64,000 nt of DNA from a bacterium (GCA_029564595.1 JAKQPS010000136.1:28890-92889); one strand, 5' to 3'. Shown: positions 10,680 through 22,220, counted from the first letter of the stretch. Numbers and translations are program-made. The notes: generated by a model not told the origin, from the letters alone.

Positions 10680-12320
10680 TTGTTCAATCATCTGATCAAA
10701 GACTACCGGAAAAAACTCGACGACATAGAGCGGCGTCTCGAAGTGTCGCTGGATCGCGACGAGGTGCAGACTCTCGGCCTCAAGCTGAGATTCCACTACA
10801 ACGAGGTGAAACACTACCGCAAGATGATGCGTGAAGTGTTCGACCGCATAGCGGAGATACAGGACAAGTACGGCTTCGTCCACGAGGAAGAGCCTGCGGA
10901 AGCGCCTGAAAGGGAAAAACTGCGGGCCGCCCCGGAAGCTGAAAAAAGCGGGGACGCCGCTTCTCTGGTGTCGGACTGGATAGCCCGGCTGGAAAAGAAA
11001 GGGATAGACCCGAAGGCGCTTCTGCGCGGGGAAACTTCCTCCGCTGCCGAGCCGGAACGCAAGCAGGACAAAACCGAGAGCGCGGCGCGCGCCGAGGAAA
11101 AACAACCCGAACCCGCCGCCGCTGAGCGCGTATCATCGGAAACAAAACCTTCGGCTCAACCTCAACGGATAACCGGAGTCAACCCAAACGCTGCGGCGAA
11201 ATCTTACATCAAAACACAAACTGATTTGTCCGGCGCGAGCGCTGTGGAAAAACTTAGCGCCGACGCCGTCGACGCCTACATACCTTCAGGGGCCGACTAC
11301 CGCGACGCGGAAGAAACGCCTCTCTTCAACGAAACGGCGGCGGAACCTAAGCGAACGGAACAGCGTCTCGACGCGGAGCCGATAGCTCAGCAGCCGGCGA
11401 CTGCCGTGGACGCAATTTCGCAGGCTGACATCGACGCTTTTGAAGCATCGGATGAACCGGCGCAACCGAGCGCGCCTGCTCTGTCTCTTGCGGACAAGCT
11501 GTCGGGATGGGCCGCAAAACTGGCCGCGGGCGAAAGAGAAGAATCAATTCTCCATGAGATGCAAGCCGCGGCGGACGACTCGGAGACTGCCGCGACGGAA
11601 GTGTCCGACTGGCTGGACAAGGTCAGAGAAGTCCGCGCCGACCCGGCGGCGGAAGACGCCGCTGCGCTCGCAGCCGCGTGGCTGCTCAAACTTTCGGGCC
11701 GGCCCGGAATGGCGATGAACGCGCTGGAGACGGCCGTAAAAAAGAACGGCGGGTCGCCTGAAGCGAACAAACTGCTGGGCGACCTATACAGGCAGAGGGG
11801 CATGAGCTCGCGCGCGGCGGACTGCTATGGAGCCGCCATAAGAGCGGGAACGGAAGACCCCGACGTCGAGACGACGCTTTTCGAGTGCCTCAAACAGGCG
11901 GAACGCTGGGACGACATCTCCGCCCGCATCGACGGGATGGAAATGTCCGACGACGCCGAACTTGTGTTGCTGAAGAGCGAAGCCCTGCAACGGACGGGAC
12001 GCGCGGACGAAGCTTTAAAGCTGCTCGAGGCTCTCGCCGAGTCGGAGGCGGACCCGCGCTCAAGGACGCGCGCCCTGACCCTCTTGGCCCGCGCGCTCGA
12101 ATCCAAAGGCGACATCCTCGGCGCTATCGATTGCTTCGAAAAAAGCTTCGAGATCTTCCCCGACAACCCCGAATCAAGATACGAGCTTGGTAAGCTTTAT
12201 ATATCTCACAACGCTGTCCCCTTGGCGCGCAACGAACTGATGGCGCTCGCGAAAAGACACCCGGAAAGCGAATGGGCGGACAAAGCGCGGGAACTGATGG
12301 CGCGCGAGGGGATAAACTGA
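10680..12320 (+). CDS. large TPR-containing protein with N-terminal coiled coil
   Basis: A 546-residue protein starting at a TTG (10680) behind GGAG at 10665-10668. Residues 1-65 form a predicted coiled coil (KKLDDIERRLEVSLDRDE, then HYNEVKHYRKMMREVFDRI). The next 220 residues are disordered and rich in Ala, Glu and Pro. The C-terminal half holds helical and TPR repeats, including MNALETAVKKNGGSPEANK, LLGDLYRQRGMSSRAADCY, LLKSEALQRTGRADEALKL and GAIDCFEKSFEIFPDNP. It is probably a cytoplasmic scaffold in the same operon as the other TPR, FapA and DUF1844 genes. I cannot name a function. Confidence 0.8.
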   Translation: MFNHLIKDYRKKLDDIERRLEVSLDRDEVQTLGLKLRFHYNEVKHYRKMMREVFDRIAEIQDKYGFVHEEEPAEAPEREKLRAAPEAEKSGDAASLVSDWIARLEKKGIDPKALLRGETSSAAEPERKQDKTESAARAEEKQPEPAAAERVSSETKPSAQPQRITGVNPNAAAKSYIKTQTDLSGASAVEKLSADAVDAYIPSGADYRDAEETPLFNETAAEPKRTEQRLDAEPIAQQPATAVDAISQADIDAFEASDEPAQPSAPALSLADKLSGWAAKLAAGEREESILHEMQAAADDSETAATEVSDWLDKVREVRADPAAEDAAALAAAWLLKLSGRPGMAMNALETAVKKNGGSPEANKLLGDLYRQRGMSSRAADCYGAAIRAGTEDPDVETTLFECLKQAERWDDISARIDGMEMSDDAELVLLKSEALQRTGRADEALKLLEALAESEADPRSRTRALTLLARALESKGDILGAIDCFEKSFEIFPDNPESRYELGKLYISHNAVPLARNELMALAKRHPESEWADKARELMAREGIN

Positions 12321-12323
12321 ACC

Positions 12324-13136
12324 TTGAAACAGGAGATTGAAAGAGTCAGCCGAGGAGAGTCGACAGCGGCGCTGTGGCCGGTCGGCGACGAGATGCCCGG
12401 CGGGTTCTCGGCGGCGTTCGCCACAAGAGCGATGTCCGCTCCGGGACTGCCGCCGCTAGTCGATTTCGCTCGAACGGGCGGGGACGCGGCAAAACAGGCG
12501 CGCGACAGACTCTGCGAAGCCCTCGGACTGCCGCCCGGCTCCCTTTCGTTCGCCAAACAGATACATTCGGCGGACGTCGCGGTCGCCGGCCCCGGACAGA
12601 ACGAAGCTTCGGGATTCCTTCCCGACGCGGACGCCCTGATATCGAACGCGGAAGGGGCCGCCCTCGCCGTCTTCACCGCCGACTGCGTGCCGATTCTGAT
12701 GGCCGACCCCGAATCCGGCGCGATGGCCGCCGTTCACGCCGGATGGCGGGGCATGACGTCGGGAGTTATCGAAAACGCTTTAGCGGCTATGAAACGGGAG
12801 TTCGGTACGAACCCGCAAGGGGTATCCGCCCGGCTCGGCCCATGCGTAGGCCTTTGTTGTTACGAGGTAGGCGGAGAGCTTCTTGAGAGGCTTTCGGATT
12901 CCGACCGGAAGCATCTGAGACCCAGAGAGACAGGCGGCCCCCGGCTTGACCTTGACGCCTGTTGCAGAACGAGACTGGAAGCGGCGGGCGTGAATCCGAA
13001 AAATGTATTTTCCGCCGGAGTATGCACTAAATGCAGGCCCAACCTTTTTGCTTCATACAGAGGCCGGGCGGGCGGCTTGAACATATCGATAATTCTTAAG
13101 CGGCCTCATCACGGAGGTGCCCAGTGTCTCAAATGA
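12324..13136 (+). CDS. pgeF: PgeF-type multi-copper polyphenol oxidase (laccase-domain) family protein
   Basis: Family DUF152/YfiH/YlmD; members are purine nucleoside phosphorylases or peptidoglycan-editing enzymes (PgeF). The 270-residue protein has the family signatures: KQIHS (78-82, metal-ligand H81), FTADCVPILMADP (C121), AAVHAGWRG (H138), GPCVGLCCYEVG (172-183) and CTKCRPNLFASYRG (234-247). The nearest start is a TTG at 12324, four bases after the preceding stop, so it is cotranscribed. The family is known to save cells from wrongly built peptidoglycan; whether this copy does so is inference. The last 13 bases overlap the next gene. Confidence 0.9.
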   Translation: MKQEIERVSRGESTAALWPVGDEMPGGFSAAFATRAMSAPGLPPLVDFARTGGDAAKQARDRLCEALGLPPGSLSFAKQIHSADVAVAGPGQNEASGFLPDADALISNAEGAALAVFTADCVPILMADPESGAMAAVHAGWRGMTSGVIENALAAMKREFGTNPQGVSARLGPCVGLCCYEVGGELLERLSDSDRKHLRPRETGGPRLDLDACCRTRLEAAGVNPKNVFSAGVCTKCRPNLFASYRGRAGGLNISIILKRPHHGGAQCLK

Positions 13137-14737
13137 TTTGCCCCTTCTGCCGGAGACAGTTCCCCGGCGACTACAAATGGTGCATGGACGACGGAAGCGA
13201 GCTTGAGCAGGACATCGGCCAGTACGCGGAAGGCGAACAAACGAGCCTCAACACCGTACCCTGCCCGGACTGCGACGAGCCGGTCGATGTCAGGGACATC
13301 TTCTGCGGAAGCTGCGGCGCGAAACTCACAGGCAGGCTGCCCGAATACGTGCCTCCCGCGAACGAAACGCCGGATGAATATATCGCCGAGCAGGAATACG
13401 CGCCGGAAACCTCCGACGCGCCTGCCGACGAAAGCGGCGCCCCCGGAAGGGACTGCCCCGCCTGCGGCGCGAGAATCGCCCTCGAAGACACTTTCTGCGG
13501 CGAATGCGGCGCGAAAGTCGAACCTATCTCCGGCGCCGGATTCGAAGGAATAATTTCAGGAGCGCATTGCAAAGGCTGCTCGGCGGGACTCGAACCCGGA
13601 GACGAATACTGCGGCGTCTGCGGAATGCCGGTAGGAGCGGACGCAACCCCCGCGCCGTCCGCTGCCGCGAACGTATGCCCCGGCTGCGGAGCGGCAATGT
13701 CGCCCGAAGACGCCTTCTGCGGCGAATGCGGCATGAAGGCTGGAGCAGAAGCCCCGGCGGCCCAGCAACAGTCGGGGGCGGTCTGCCCCGGATGCGGAGC
13801 CGCCGCCTCTGCGGAAGACGAGTTCTGCGGCGAATGCGGGTTCAAACTTTCAGGCCACGCGCCTTCTGCCGCTTCGGCTCACGCGCCCGCTCCTAAACAA
13901 GCGGAACCGCCCAAAACGGAATGCCCGAACTGCGGCATGGACGTGACTCCCGGCGACGCTCTTTGCAATGTCTGCGGTTTCGACTTAACTCAAGAGATAC
14001 AGAGGCCGCCCGATCTCGGCGCGCCCGAAGAAGAATATATCCCCGAACCTGAACCTGAGCCGGTGGAAATAATCGACCCGTTCGGCGGCAGAGGCATGAA
14101 ACCGGAATCGAGAAACTGCCCGTCATGCGGACTGCAAGTTCCTCCGGGAGCAAAGACCTGCATAATGTGCGGAGCTTCGATTGACAAAGGTGCGGTTGCG
14201 CCTGAAGCGCTCGCCGCAGACGAGCCGCAAGCCCCGCTTTCGGCGTCGGCCTGCCCGAATTGCGGCATGGACATCGGCCCGGACGACACTTTCTGCGGCA
14301 CATGCGGACACAGCCTTTCAGAGCCTGCCCCAGCCGCCGAAATAGAGATTTCCGCGCAACCTGAAATTGAAGAACGGCATGCCCCGGCATCCATCGCAGA
14401 TATAACATCCGATATCCCGGTGTGCCCCGGATGCGGGGTTGAGGGCGAACCCGGCGCTTCGATATGCTTGGCGTGCGGAACTCCTCTGTTGGCAGCCGGT
14501 GAACTTGAAAGCGACGCTCTCCCAACGGAGCCCGCCGAGCCTGCGATGTCGCTTGAGGAAGCCGCCGCCGGATACGTCGACGAATACGCTCCGGCTCCCG
14601 AAATCGCGAGCGAGGCCCCGACCGCGCCGAGTCCAGCCCCCGCCGCCGCCGCGGACGTCAAAATATGCTCCTGTTGCGGGCTGGAATGTCCCTCTGACGC
14701 CGAATTCTGCGCTGGTTGCGGCGTCGATTTCGACTGA
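13124..14737 (+). CDS. zinc-ribbon array protein
   Basis: A 537-residue protein that is almost entirely zinc ribbons. After a degenerate N-terminal CPFC module come ten modules of the form CxxC ... CxxCG, about 20 residues each, for example CPDCDEPVD/FCGSCGAKL, CPGCGAAMS/FCGECGMKA, CPNCGMDIG/FCGTCGHSL and CSCCGLECP/FCAGCGVDF. The linkers are rich in Ala, Pro and Glu. It starts at a GTG (13124) with GGAGG at 13113-13117 and overlaps the pgeF end. No membrane segment or enzyme domain is visible. Zinc ribbons of this type often act as interaction or nucleic-acid-binding modules. Ten in one chain is unusual and no function can be assigned. Confidence 0.85.
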   Translation: MSQMICPFCRRQFPGDYKWCMDDGSELEQDIGQYAEGEQTSLNTVPCPDCDEPVDVRDIFCGSCGAKLTGRLPEYVPPANETPDEYIAEQEYAPETSDAPADESGAPGRDCPACGARIALEDTFCGECGAKVEPISGAGFEGIISGAHCKGCSAGLEPGDEYCGVCGMPVGADATPAPSAAANVCPGCGAAMSPEDAFCGECGMKAGAEAPAAQQQSGAVCPGCGAAASAEDEFCGECGFKLSGHAPSAASAHAPAPKQAEPPKTECPNCGMDVTPGDALCNVCGFDLTQEIQRPPDLGAPEEEYIPEPEPEPVEIIDPFGGRGMKPESRNCPSCGLQVPPGAKTCIMCGASIDKGAVAPEALAADEPQAPLSASACPNCGMDIGPDDTFCGTCGHSLSEPAPAAEIEISAQPEIEERHAPASIADITSDIPVCPGCGVEGEPGASICLACGTPLLAAGELESDALPTEPAEPAMSLEEAAAGYVDEYAPAPEIASEAPTAPSPAPAAAADVKICSCCGLECPSDAEFCAGCGVDFD

Positions 14738-14815
14738 CGGCGGTCGCGCTTGTTGATATTCAGGAGATCGTCGCCGCGCGGCAGAGAACGGCGGCCTCGC
14801 GCTTATGAAAAACTT

Positions 14816-15715
14816 ATGACAGAAGCAATCCGAAAACGTTTCTTAGGCGCGCGAAAGCGTTTTTCCCTCGGATGTTTGGGGCAGGATTCGCTGAAAAACA
14901 TTTCCGCCTTTGAATCAAATCACAAAAATTTCAGCCCCGCGCTTGCCGGCCGCCGGATATGCGGACGCGGCGGCGCGACGGCGTTGGCTGCGGCCCTGAT
15001 AGCAGCCTTGCCGCTGATTATTTCCCGGCCCGCGAATGCCGTTCAGGTTGAAATCGTCAAAGAGCCTTGCCCCCGCGGCATGGTTCCCATCCCCGCCGGT
15101 GAGTTCGTTATGGGATCGACCGAACCGGAGACAGAATACCTTTTTAAACTCTGCAAACAAACTATGGGCGGCTGCTACCTGTCGTGGTTCCAGAGGGAGA
15201 CGCCGCGTGAAACCGTATATGTGCCTCCATACTGCATAGACAGGTTCGAGTATCCGAACACGCCCGGAAAGAAACCGAAGACAGCCGTATCGTGGGAGAC
15301 AGCCGTCGACTTGTGCAGGAAACAGGGCAAAATCCTCTGCGGCGAACATCAGTGGGAGCGCGCGTGCGCAGGGCCGGAAAACAAGGTCTGGAGCTTCGGC
15401 GACACATACGTCGAAGGCGAATGCAACATCAAAACGAACGGCGTCGAGCCGTCAGGCGCCAGAAAGAACTGTTTCAGCTTCGACGGCGTGTATGACATGA
15501 ACGGAAATGTCGCCGAGTGGGTGTACGCCAGACCAGGGGCCGGGCCGCGCCCCCGCCCTGAAGGCGGCAGGCTTCTCAAAGGCGGGAGCCACTCGGACTG
15601 GCCAGTGTTCACAAGATGTTCGTTCAGGGACTTCCGCCCTATGGGAGACCAGAACCGCGAAAACGGATTCAGATGCTGCGCTCCCCTGATCGAGCGGGAA
15701 CAACAGGATGACTGA
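14816..15715 (+). CDS. exported FGE/SUMF1-like domain protein
   Basis: Formylglycine-generating-enzyme-like (SUMF1) fold. A basic N-terminal part is followed by a hydrophobic export segment (TALAAALIAALPLIISRPANA, in two halves) and the domain: MVPIPAGEFVMGS, YCIDRFEYPN, AVSWETAVDLCRKQGK, GEHQWERACAG, MNGNVAEWV, LLKGGSH and NGFRCCAP. In true FGE two cysteines (C336 and C341 in human) form the copper site. Here RCSFRDF keeps the first but has Phe at the second, so sulfatase activation is unlikely. The domain is often reused for ligand binding in exported proteins. The start is uncertain; an in-frame TTG at 14750 would add 22 residues. It overlaps the next gene by 8 bases. Confidence 0.8.
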   Translation: MTEAIRKRFLGARKRFSLGCLGQDSLKNISAFESNHKNFSPALAGRRICGRGGATALAAALIAALPLIISRPANAVQVEIVKEPCPRGMVPIPAGEFVMGSTEPETEYLFKLCKQTMGGCYLSWFQRETPRETVYVPPYCIDRFEYPNTPGKKPKTAVSWETAVDLCRKQGKILCGEHQWERACAGPENKVWSFGDTYVEGECNIKTNGVEPSGARKNCFSFDGVYDMNGNVAEWVYARPGAGPRPRPEGGRLLKGGSHSDWPVFTRCSFRDFRPMGDQNRENGFRCCAPLIEREQQDD

Positions 15716-16844
15716 ACTATCCAGATTCAAAAACGCGCCGACCGCCTCTTGCGCAATGCGGGAAGAGGACTCCGCCGGGCGCGCCCGCCCGGAGGCCGAA
15801 CACCCTTTCAGAGGACCGTTCCAGCGCGACCGCGACCGCATCATCCACTGCTCGGCGTTCAGAAGACTTGAAAAAAAGACTCAGGTATTTGTCGCGTTTG
15901 AAGGCGATTACTACAGAACAAGGCTGACCCACACGATAGAAGTCTCCCAGATATCGCGCACAATGGCGCGCGCGCTCGGTGTCAACGAGGACTTGGCGGA
16001 AACTGTGGCGCTCGCCCACGACCTCGGCCACCCGCCGTTCGGCCACGCCGGCGAAAAAGCCCTCCACGAACTTATGGAGGAGCGTGGCGGTTTCGAACAC
16101 AACTGCCAGAGCCTTCGCGTGGTCGATCTGCTCGAATCCCGTTACCCCGACTTCCCCGGCCTGAACCTGTCTTACGAAGTCCGCGAGGGCATAATCAAAC
16201 ATACCACCGACTATGACGCCCCCGACCCCGCCTGCTGGGAAGGCCCCGCTGGAAATCCCACAATCGAGGCCCAGATTGTAAATCTGGCCGACGGCATAAC
16301 CTACGCCTGCCACGACTTGGACGACTCCCTCAAGTCGGGAATCTGTTCCGAAGAACAAATATCCCAAGTGGCCCTCTGCCGGGAAGCCCTCGAAAGCATG
16401 TCCCATCCCGCTTTGGCCGGAAGCGAAAAAATGCGAAGATACCAACTGGTGCGGCGGCTGATTGACATCCAAGTGACTGACGCGCTGGCCGAAACCACAG
16501 CGCGGCTGGCCGCCGCAGGAGTGAAAACCGTCGCCGACGTCCGCTCCGCCCGTTCCCCCCTCGTCGGCTTCAGCGCGGGCATGGAATCGCGCGCCGCCGA
16601 ACTTAAAGGGTTTCTCATGCGCAACTTCTACCGCGACCCCAGAGTCCTTAAAATGTCCGACACCGCCCTCGAAACAGTGGACGGCCTTTTTAAAATTTAC
16701 CTGAACAACCCCTCCCTGATGCCGGAGGACGCCATGCGCCGGGACGACGAAGCCTCCGTTCACAGGATGGTCTGCGACTACGTGGCCGGCATGACTGACG
16801 GGTTCGCGATGGACGAATACGAGAGGCTGCGCGCAGGCTCGTAA
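15708..16844 (+). CDS. dgt: deoxyguanosinetriphosphate triphosphohydrolase-like HD protein
   Basis: Predicted dNTP triphosphohydrolase that removes tripolyphosphate from dGTP or other dNTPs. In the 378-residue chain the order is typical: FQRDRDRIIHCSAFRRLEKKTQV (38-60, in two parts), LTHTIEVSQI (metal-ligand H75), LAHDLGHPPFGHAG (H104-D105 of the HD motif) and LADGITYACHDLDD (distal aspartate). The length and motifs match the dGTPase type 2 subfamily. The ATG lies inside the end of the SUMF1-like gene. It is the last gene of the packed run. A short inverted repeat follows the stop (16843-16860), with no T-run. Confidence 0.92.
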   Translation: MTELSRFKNAPTASCAMREEDSAGRARPEAEHPFRGPFQRDRDRIIHCSAFRRLEKKTQVFVAFEGDYYRTRLTHTIEVSQISRTMARALGVNEDLAETVALAHDLGHPPFGHAGEKALHELMEERGGFEHNCQSLRVVDLLESRYPDFPGLNLSYEVREGIIKHTTDYDAPDPACWEGPAGNPTIEAQIVNLADGITYACHDLDDSLKSGICSEEQISQVALCREALESMSHPALAGSEKMRRYQLVRRLIDIQVTDALAETTARLAAAGVKTVADVRSARSPLVGFSAGMESRAAELKGFLMRNFYRDPRVLKMSDTALETVDGLFKIYLNNPSLMPEDAMRRDDEASVHRMVCDYVAGMTDGFAMDEYERLRAGS

Positions 16845-16908
16845 CCCGGTTTATCGGGTTCCCCTAGTGCAATCCGGGGGCAAGCCGGCGCTCGCGACGA
16901 AATAGCCG

Positions 16909-18366
16909 ATGAGCTTCATTCCAACCGACTTGGACATCAAACTCTCTTTTCCTTTCATAGCGGTCATAGCGTTCGCCCTCGTCCTCTTCATGTTCGGCCC
17001 GGCGTTCGACAACCGGAAATCGACCGCCCCCGCGAGGATATCCATCCTCGGGGCCTTGACCGCCGCCGCCTTCTGCGCCTCCCTCTGGAACTCCGGACAG
17101 TTCGCCTTCAACGGCGCGTTGATAGTGGACAACTACTCCCTCCTTTCTCACTTGATACTGATAGTTTCATTCTGCGCGGCGGCGGCGCACTCGTCCCGCT
17201 CGGCCCTCCCGCCATCTTTCCACGCATGGCTGACCGTCGCGCTGGCCGGCCTCATGCTCGTCGCGTCCGCAGGGAACCTGATCATTCTTATTGCCGGAGC
17301 CGAGACGGCCTCAGCCGCCATTCTGCTCGCGGCCCGCTCAAGCGCCCGCGACCTGCCGCAACCTCAAAAACGCCCGCGCGCCGACGCTCCGCTCTCCGCC
17401 GCAGCCTCAGCCCTCATGATCGCCGGGTCGCTGATTGTCCACTACGCCACAGGCGAAACCGGCATCTACGAAATCAAGTTCTATCTCATGCTTAGCGCGG
17501 CTGCTCCGGACATCATGGAGAACGCGGGAGCTTTCGCAAACCCCGGAGCGGGCGCGGCTCTCGGCGATTCATTTCTCCTGACGGGATTCGCGTTGTTCGC
17601 CCTCGGATTCATATACAAAATGTCGCCCGTCGCAAGAGCGCTGTTCGTCAGAAAAGATTTCGAAAAACTTCCCGGCTCTCTGGCGGGATTCATGAGCGGA
17701 GCCGCAAAAACAGCAGGAGCGGTCGCCGCCTTCAGGGCGCTCCACATCGCAATGCCCGCAATAGAAGAAAGCTGGCGCGCAGGACTGTCAGCCGCGATCG
17801 TCGCGAGCGCGGCCTTCTCGATAGCGGCGGCGGCCGCTGCGGGAGGAAAACGCAGGCGCGCCGTCGCATGCATGGGCGCCGCGCACACGGGCCTCGCCCT
17901 CTCCTCCGCACTCATCGAAGGCCCCACGGGAAACGCCGTCATGTTCCTGTATCTTGCCGCCCACGCAATAGGAACAGCAGGCGCTTTCGCCATCCCCGCC
18001 GAAGGCGCGGCTAAAAACCAAGCTCGCGCTCTCGCCGCCGCCGCAGTCTTCTTCTCCCTCGCCGCGCTCCCGCCCGCCGCCGGGCACGCAGCCGCCTCTA
18101 AACTGACGCACTTCATAAACGGAAACATAGCTCATTTCATAGGCGCAGCTTTAATCGCGATGGCGCTGATATATATAAGAATATTATATAATTACATATA
18201 CGGCAGTCGCGAAACGGAAAAGAACGCGCCCGGCGTCGGAGCGGAGACAGGCGCAGGGGCCGCATCTGTTGCCGCGGCATGCGCAATAGCTGTCGCCGCT
18301 CTGGGAATTCTCCAGATGGAAGCCATCGCGCTGTTCATCGCGGCGGCCCTCTACTTCGGCGGCTGA
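16909..18366 (+). CDS. NuoN-like proton-translocating membrane protein (orphan)
   Basis: A very hydrophobic 485-residue protein with about 13 membrane segments, related to subunit N of respiratory complex I and the Mrp/ND2 antiporter family. Alignable landmarks are the TM5 glutamate (LIAGAETAS, E132), the TM7 lysine (LGFIYKMSP, K237), the TM8 lysine (GAAKTAGAVAAF, K267), a later histidine region (GAAHTGLAL) and LPPAAG with a following lysine. These charged residues line the proton path in NuoN. The NuoN signature PFHMWAPD after K237 is not conserved. No other nuo or mrp gene is nearby. It could be a diverged complex I subunit encoded apart from the rest, or a stand-alone ion-coupled protein. 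The start lacks a strong ribosome-binding site. Confidence 0.65.
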   Translation: MSFIPTDLDIKLSFPFIAVIAFALVLFMFGPAFDNRKSTAPARISILGALTAAAFCASLWNSGQFAFNGALIVDNYSLLSHLILIVSFCAAAAHSSRSALPPSFHAWLTVALAGLMLVASAGNLIILIAGAETASAAILLAARSSARDLPQPQKRPRADAPLSAAASALMIAGSLIVHYATGETGIYEIKFYLMLSAAAPDIMENAGAFANPGAGAALGDSFLLTGFALFALGFIYKMSPVARALFVRKDFEKLPGSLAGFMSGAAKTAGAVAAFRALHIAMPAIEESWRAGLSAAIVASAAFSIAAAAAAGGKRRRAVACMGAAHTGLALSSALIEGPTGNAVMFLYLAAHAIGTAGAFAIPAEGAAKNQARALAAAAVFFSLAALPPAAGHAAASKLTHFINGNIAHFIGAALIAMALIYIRILYNYIYGSRETEKNAPGVGAETGAGAASVAAACAIAVAALGILQMEAIALFIAAALYFGG

Positions 18367-18465
18367 AAATGAGCGGAGGCGCTTTACAGAAAGCGTTTGA
18401 GCGCTTATAATAAAGACTGGTTGGAGAGGAAAAATAGAGGGGTAAAAAAATAATTTGAAAAAATC

Positions 18466-18495
18466 TTGACATGACCGGGTGAAAGGCGTTAGAAT
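18466..18495 (+). promoter_or_regulatory. strong promoter upstream of the 23S-5S unit
   Basis: A perfect TTGACA (18466-18471), an 18-base spacer and TAGAAT (18490-18495), with an A+T-rich UP-like tract just upstream (18443-18465). This is the kind of promoter expected for stable RNA. Confidence 0.78.
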
Positions 18496-18501
18496 ATTTT
18501 T

Positions 18502-18632
18502 CTGGTTGTGACAAGTGGAAATGGAAGACTATTGAAGCGCTCGAAGAGAAGCGGTACAACGGAAGCAAAGAAGTTGAAATGATCCGGGCTTGAAACTTAG
18601 AATCAAAAGCCCCGGACTCCGGGGCTTTTTTT
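18502..18632 (+). ncRNA. candidate short RNA or attenuated leader between the rRNA promoter and a terminator
   Basis: The stretch from the promoter's expected start site (about 18502) to the terminator T-run (18632) would give an RNA of about 130 nt. It contains no convincing open reading frame. It is either an independent small RNA sharing the strong promoter, or the leader of the 23S transcript that needs antitermination. I do not recognise a known RNA family in it. The rest of the gap between 18367 and 18465 holds only the A+T-rich promoter upstream region. Confidence 0.35.
18605..18632 (+). terminator. intrinsic terminator upstream of 23S
   Basis: AAAAGCCCCGG (18605-18615) and CCGGGGCTTTT (18619-18629) form a perfect 11-bp stem with a 3-nt loop, followed by further T residues (a run of seven in all, 18626-18632). 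It lies 97 bases before the 23S start and downstream of the only clear promoter. Confidence 0.75.
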
Positions 18633-18673
18633 ATTGGTCGAGAAGCGGGGTGGGCCGCTGAGACCGCCGGACC

Positions 18674-18690
18674 TTGAAAAGTGCATAGTG
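18674..18690 (+). other. 5' arm of the pre-23S processing stem
   Basis: TTGAAAAGTGCATAGTG pairs with CACTATGCGCTTTTCAA at 21823-21839 over 17 positions with one G-U type change. Such stems flanking 23S are cleaved by RNase III in bacteria. The arms bring the two ends of the 23S together. Confidence 0.65.
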
Positions 18691-18728
18691 ATAAATAGCC
18701 AGAGGTATTGCCGATTTTGCCAATTTTT

Positions 18729-21761
<3,033 letters not shown>

Positions 21762-21822
21762 TTGCAATTATCCGGCGCGCTTGCCCGCGCGCCACATCAT
21801 ATTTGCCTCGAAACTATGAACT

Positions 21823-21839
21823 CACTATGCGCTTTTCAA
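21823..21839 (+). other. 3' arm of the pre-23S processing stem
   Basis: Complementary to 18674-18690 and located in the 23S-5S spacer (21762-21889). See the 5' arm. Confidence 0.65.
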
Positions 21840-21889
21840 CGCCCGGCTCGGGCGCTGTCTGAACCTTTATATCTTAAAATGATTTTTTA

Positions 21890-22007
21890 CTCCGGTGGCA
21901 ATGGCGGAGGTGAAACACCCGTTCCCATATCGAACACGGCAGTTAAGACCTCCAGCGCCGATGGTACTGCAGGGGTGACCCTGTGGGAGAGTAGGACGCC
22001 GCCGGGG
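21890..22007 (+). rRNA. rrf: 5S ribosomal RNA
   Basis: A 118-nt 5S rRNA. CTCCGGTGGC at the 5' end pairs over ten positions with GCCGCCGGGG at the 3' end (helix I). The conserved internal stretches GAAACACCCGTTCCCAT, GAACACGGCAGTTAAG and GGGAGAGTAGGACGCC are present. The RNA is followed directly by TTTTTT (22008-22013), which can serve as the transcription stop. It lies about 130 bases after 23S. Confidence 0.95.
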
Positions 22008-22062
22008 TTTTTTATTTTTGGCTCTTTTTCACCCCCGCCTCTCCCCTGCCCCATCAGATGTT

Positions 22063-22095
22063 AACCCGGTTCGCCGATCCTATCAGCGAATCCGG
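22063..22095 (-). repeat. REP-like palindrome, copy A
   Basis: Imperfect palindrome with arms AACCCGGTTCG and CGAATCCGG around CTATC. It matches, in reverse complement, the copies at 27715-27750 and 32595-32629. It lies between 5S and the defence genes. Confidence 0.6.
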
Positions 22096-22220
22096 AGTGA
22101 AACAATATGTTTTTCAAGCTTGCATTCTGCGATTATTTCACATATTATCTTATTTATAAGCGGCGCTCATTGCCCTTTAACTGCGCCAACCGTGAATAAT
22201 GCGAGGATTATGAGATAAAG

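Noticed and set aside
15717-16763. 348-codon minus-strand reading frame
   Set aside because: It is antisense to the dGTPase-like gene, whose motifs are intact; the reverse frame is open only because of GC-rich codon use.
16843-16860. Terminator after the dGTPase-like gene
   Set aside because: AACCCG/CGGGTT pairs but no T-run follows.
18367-18728. 16S rRNA or spacer tRNA upstream of 23S
   Set aside because: The gap is only 362 bases and contains none of the conserved 16S or tRNA stretches.
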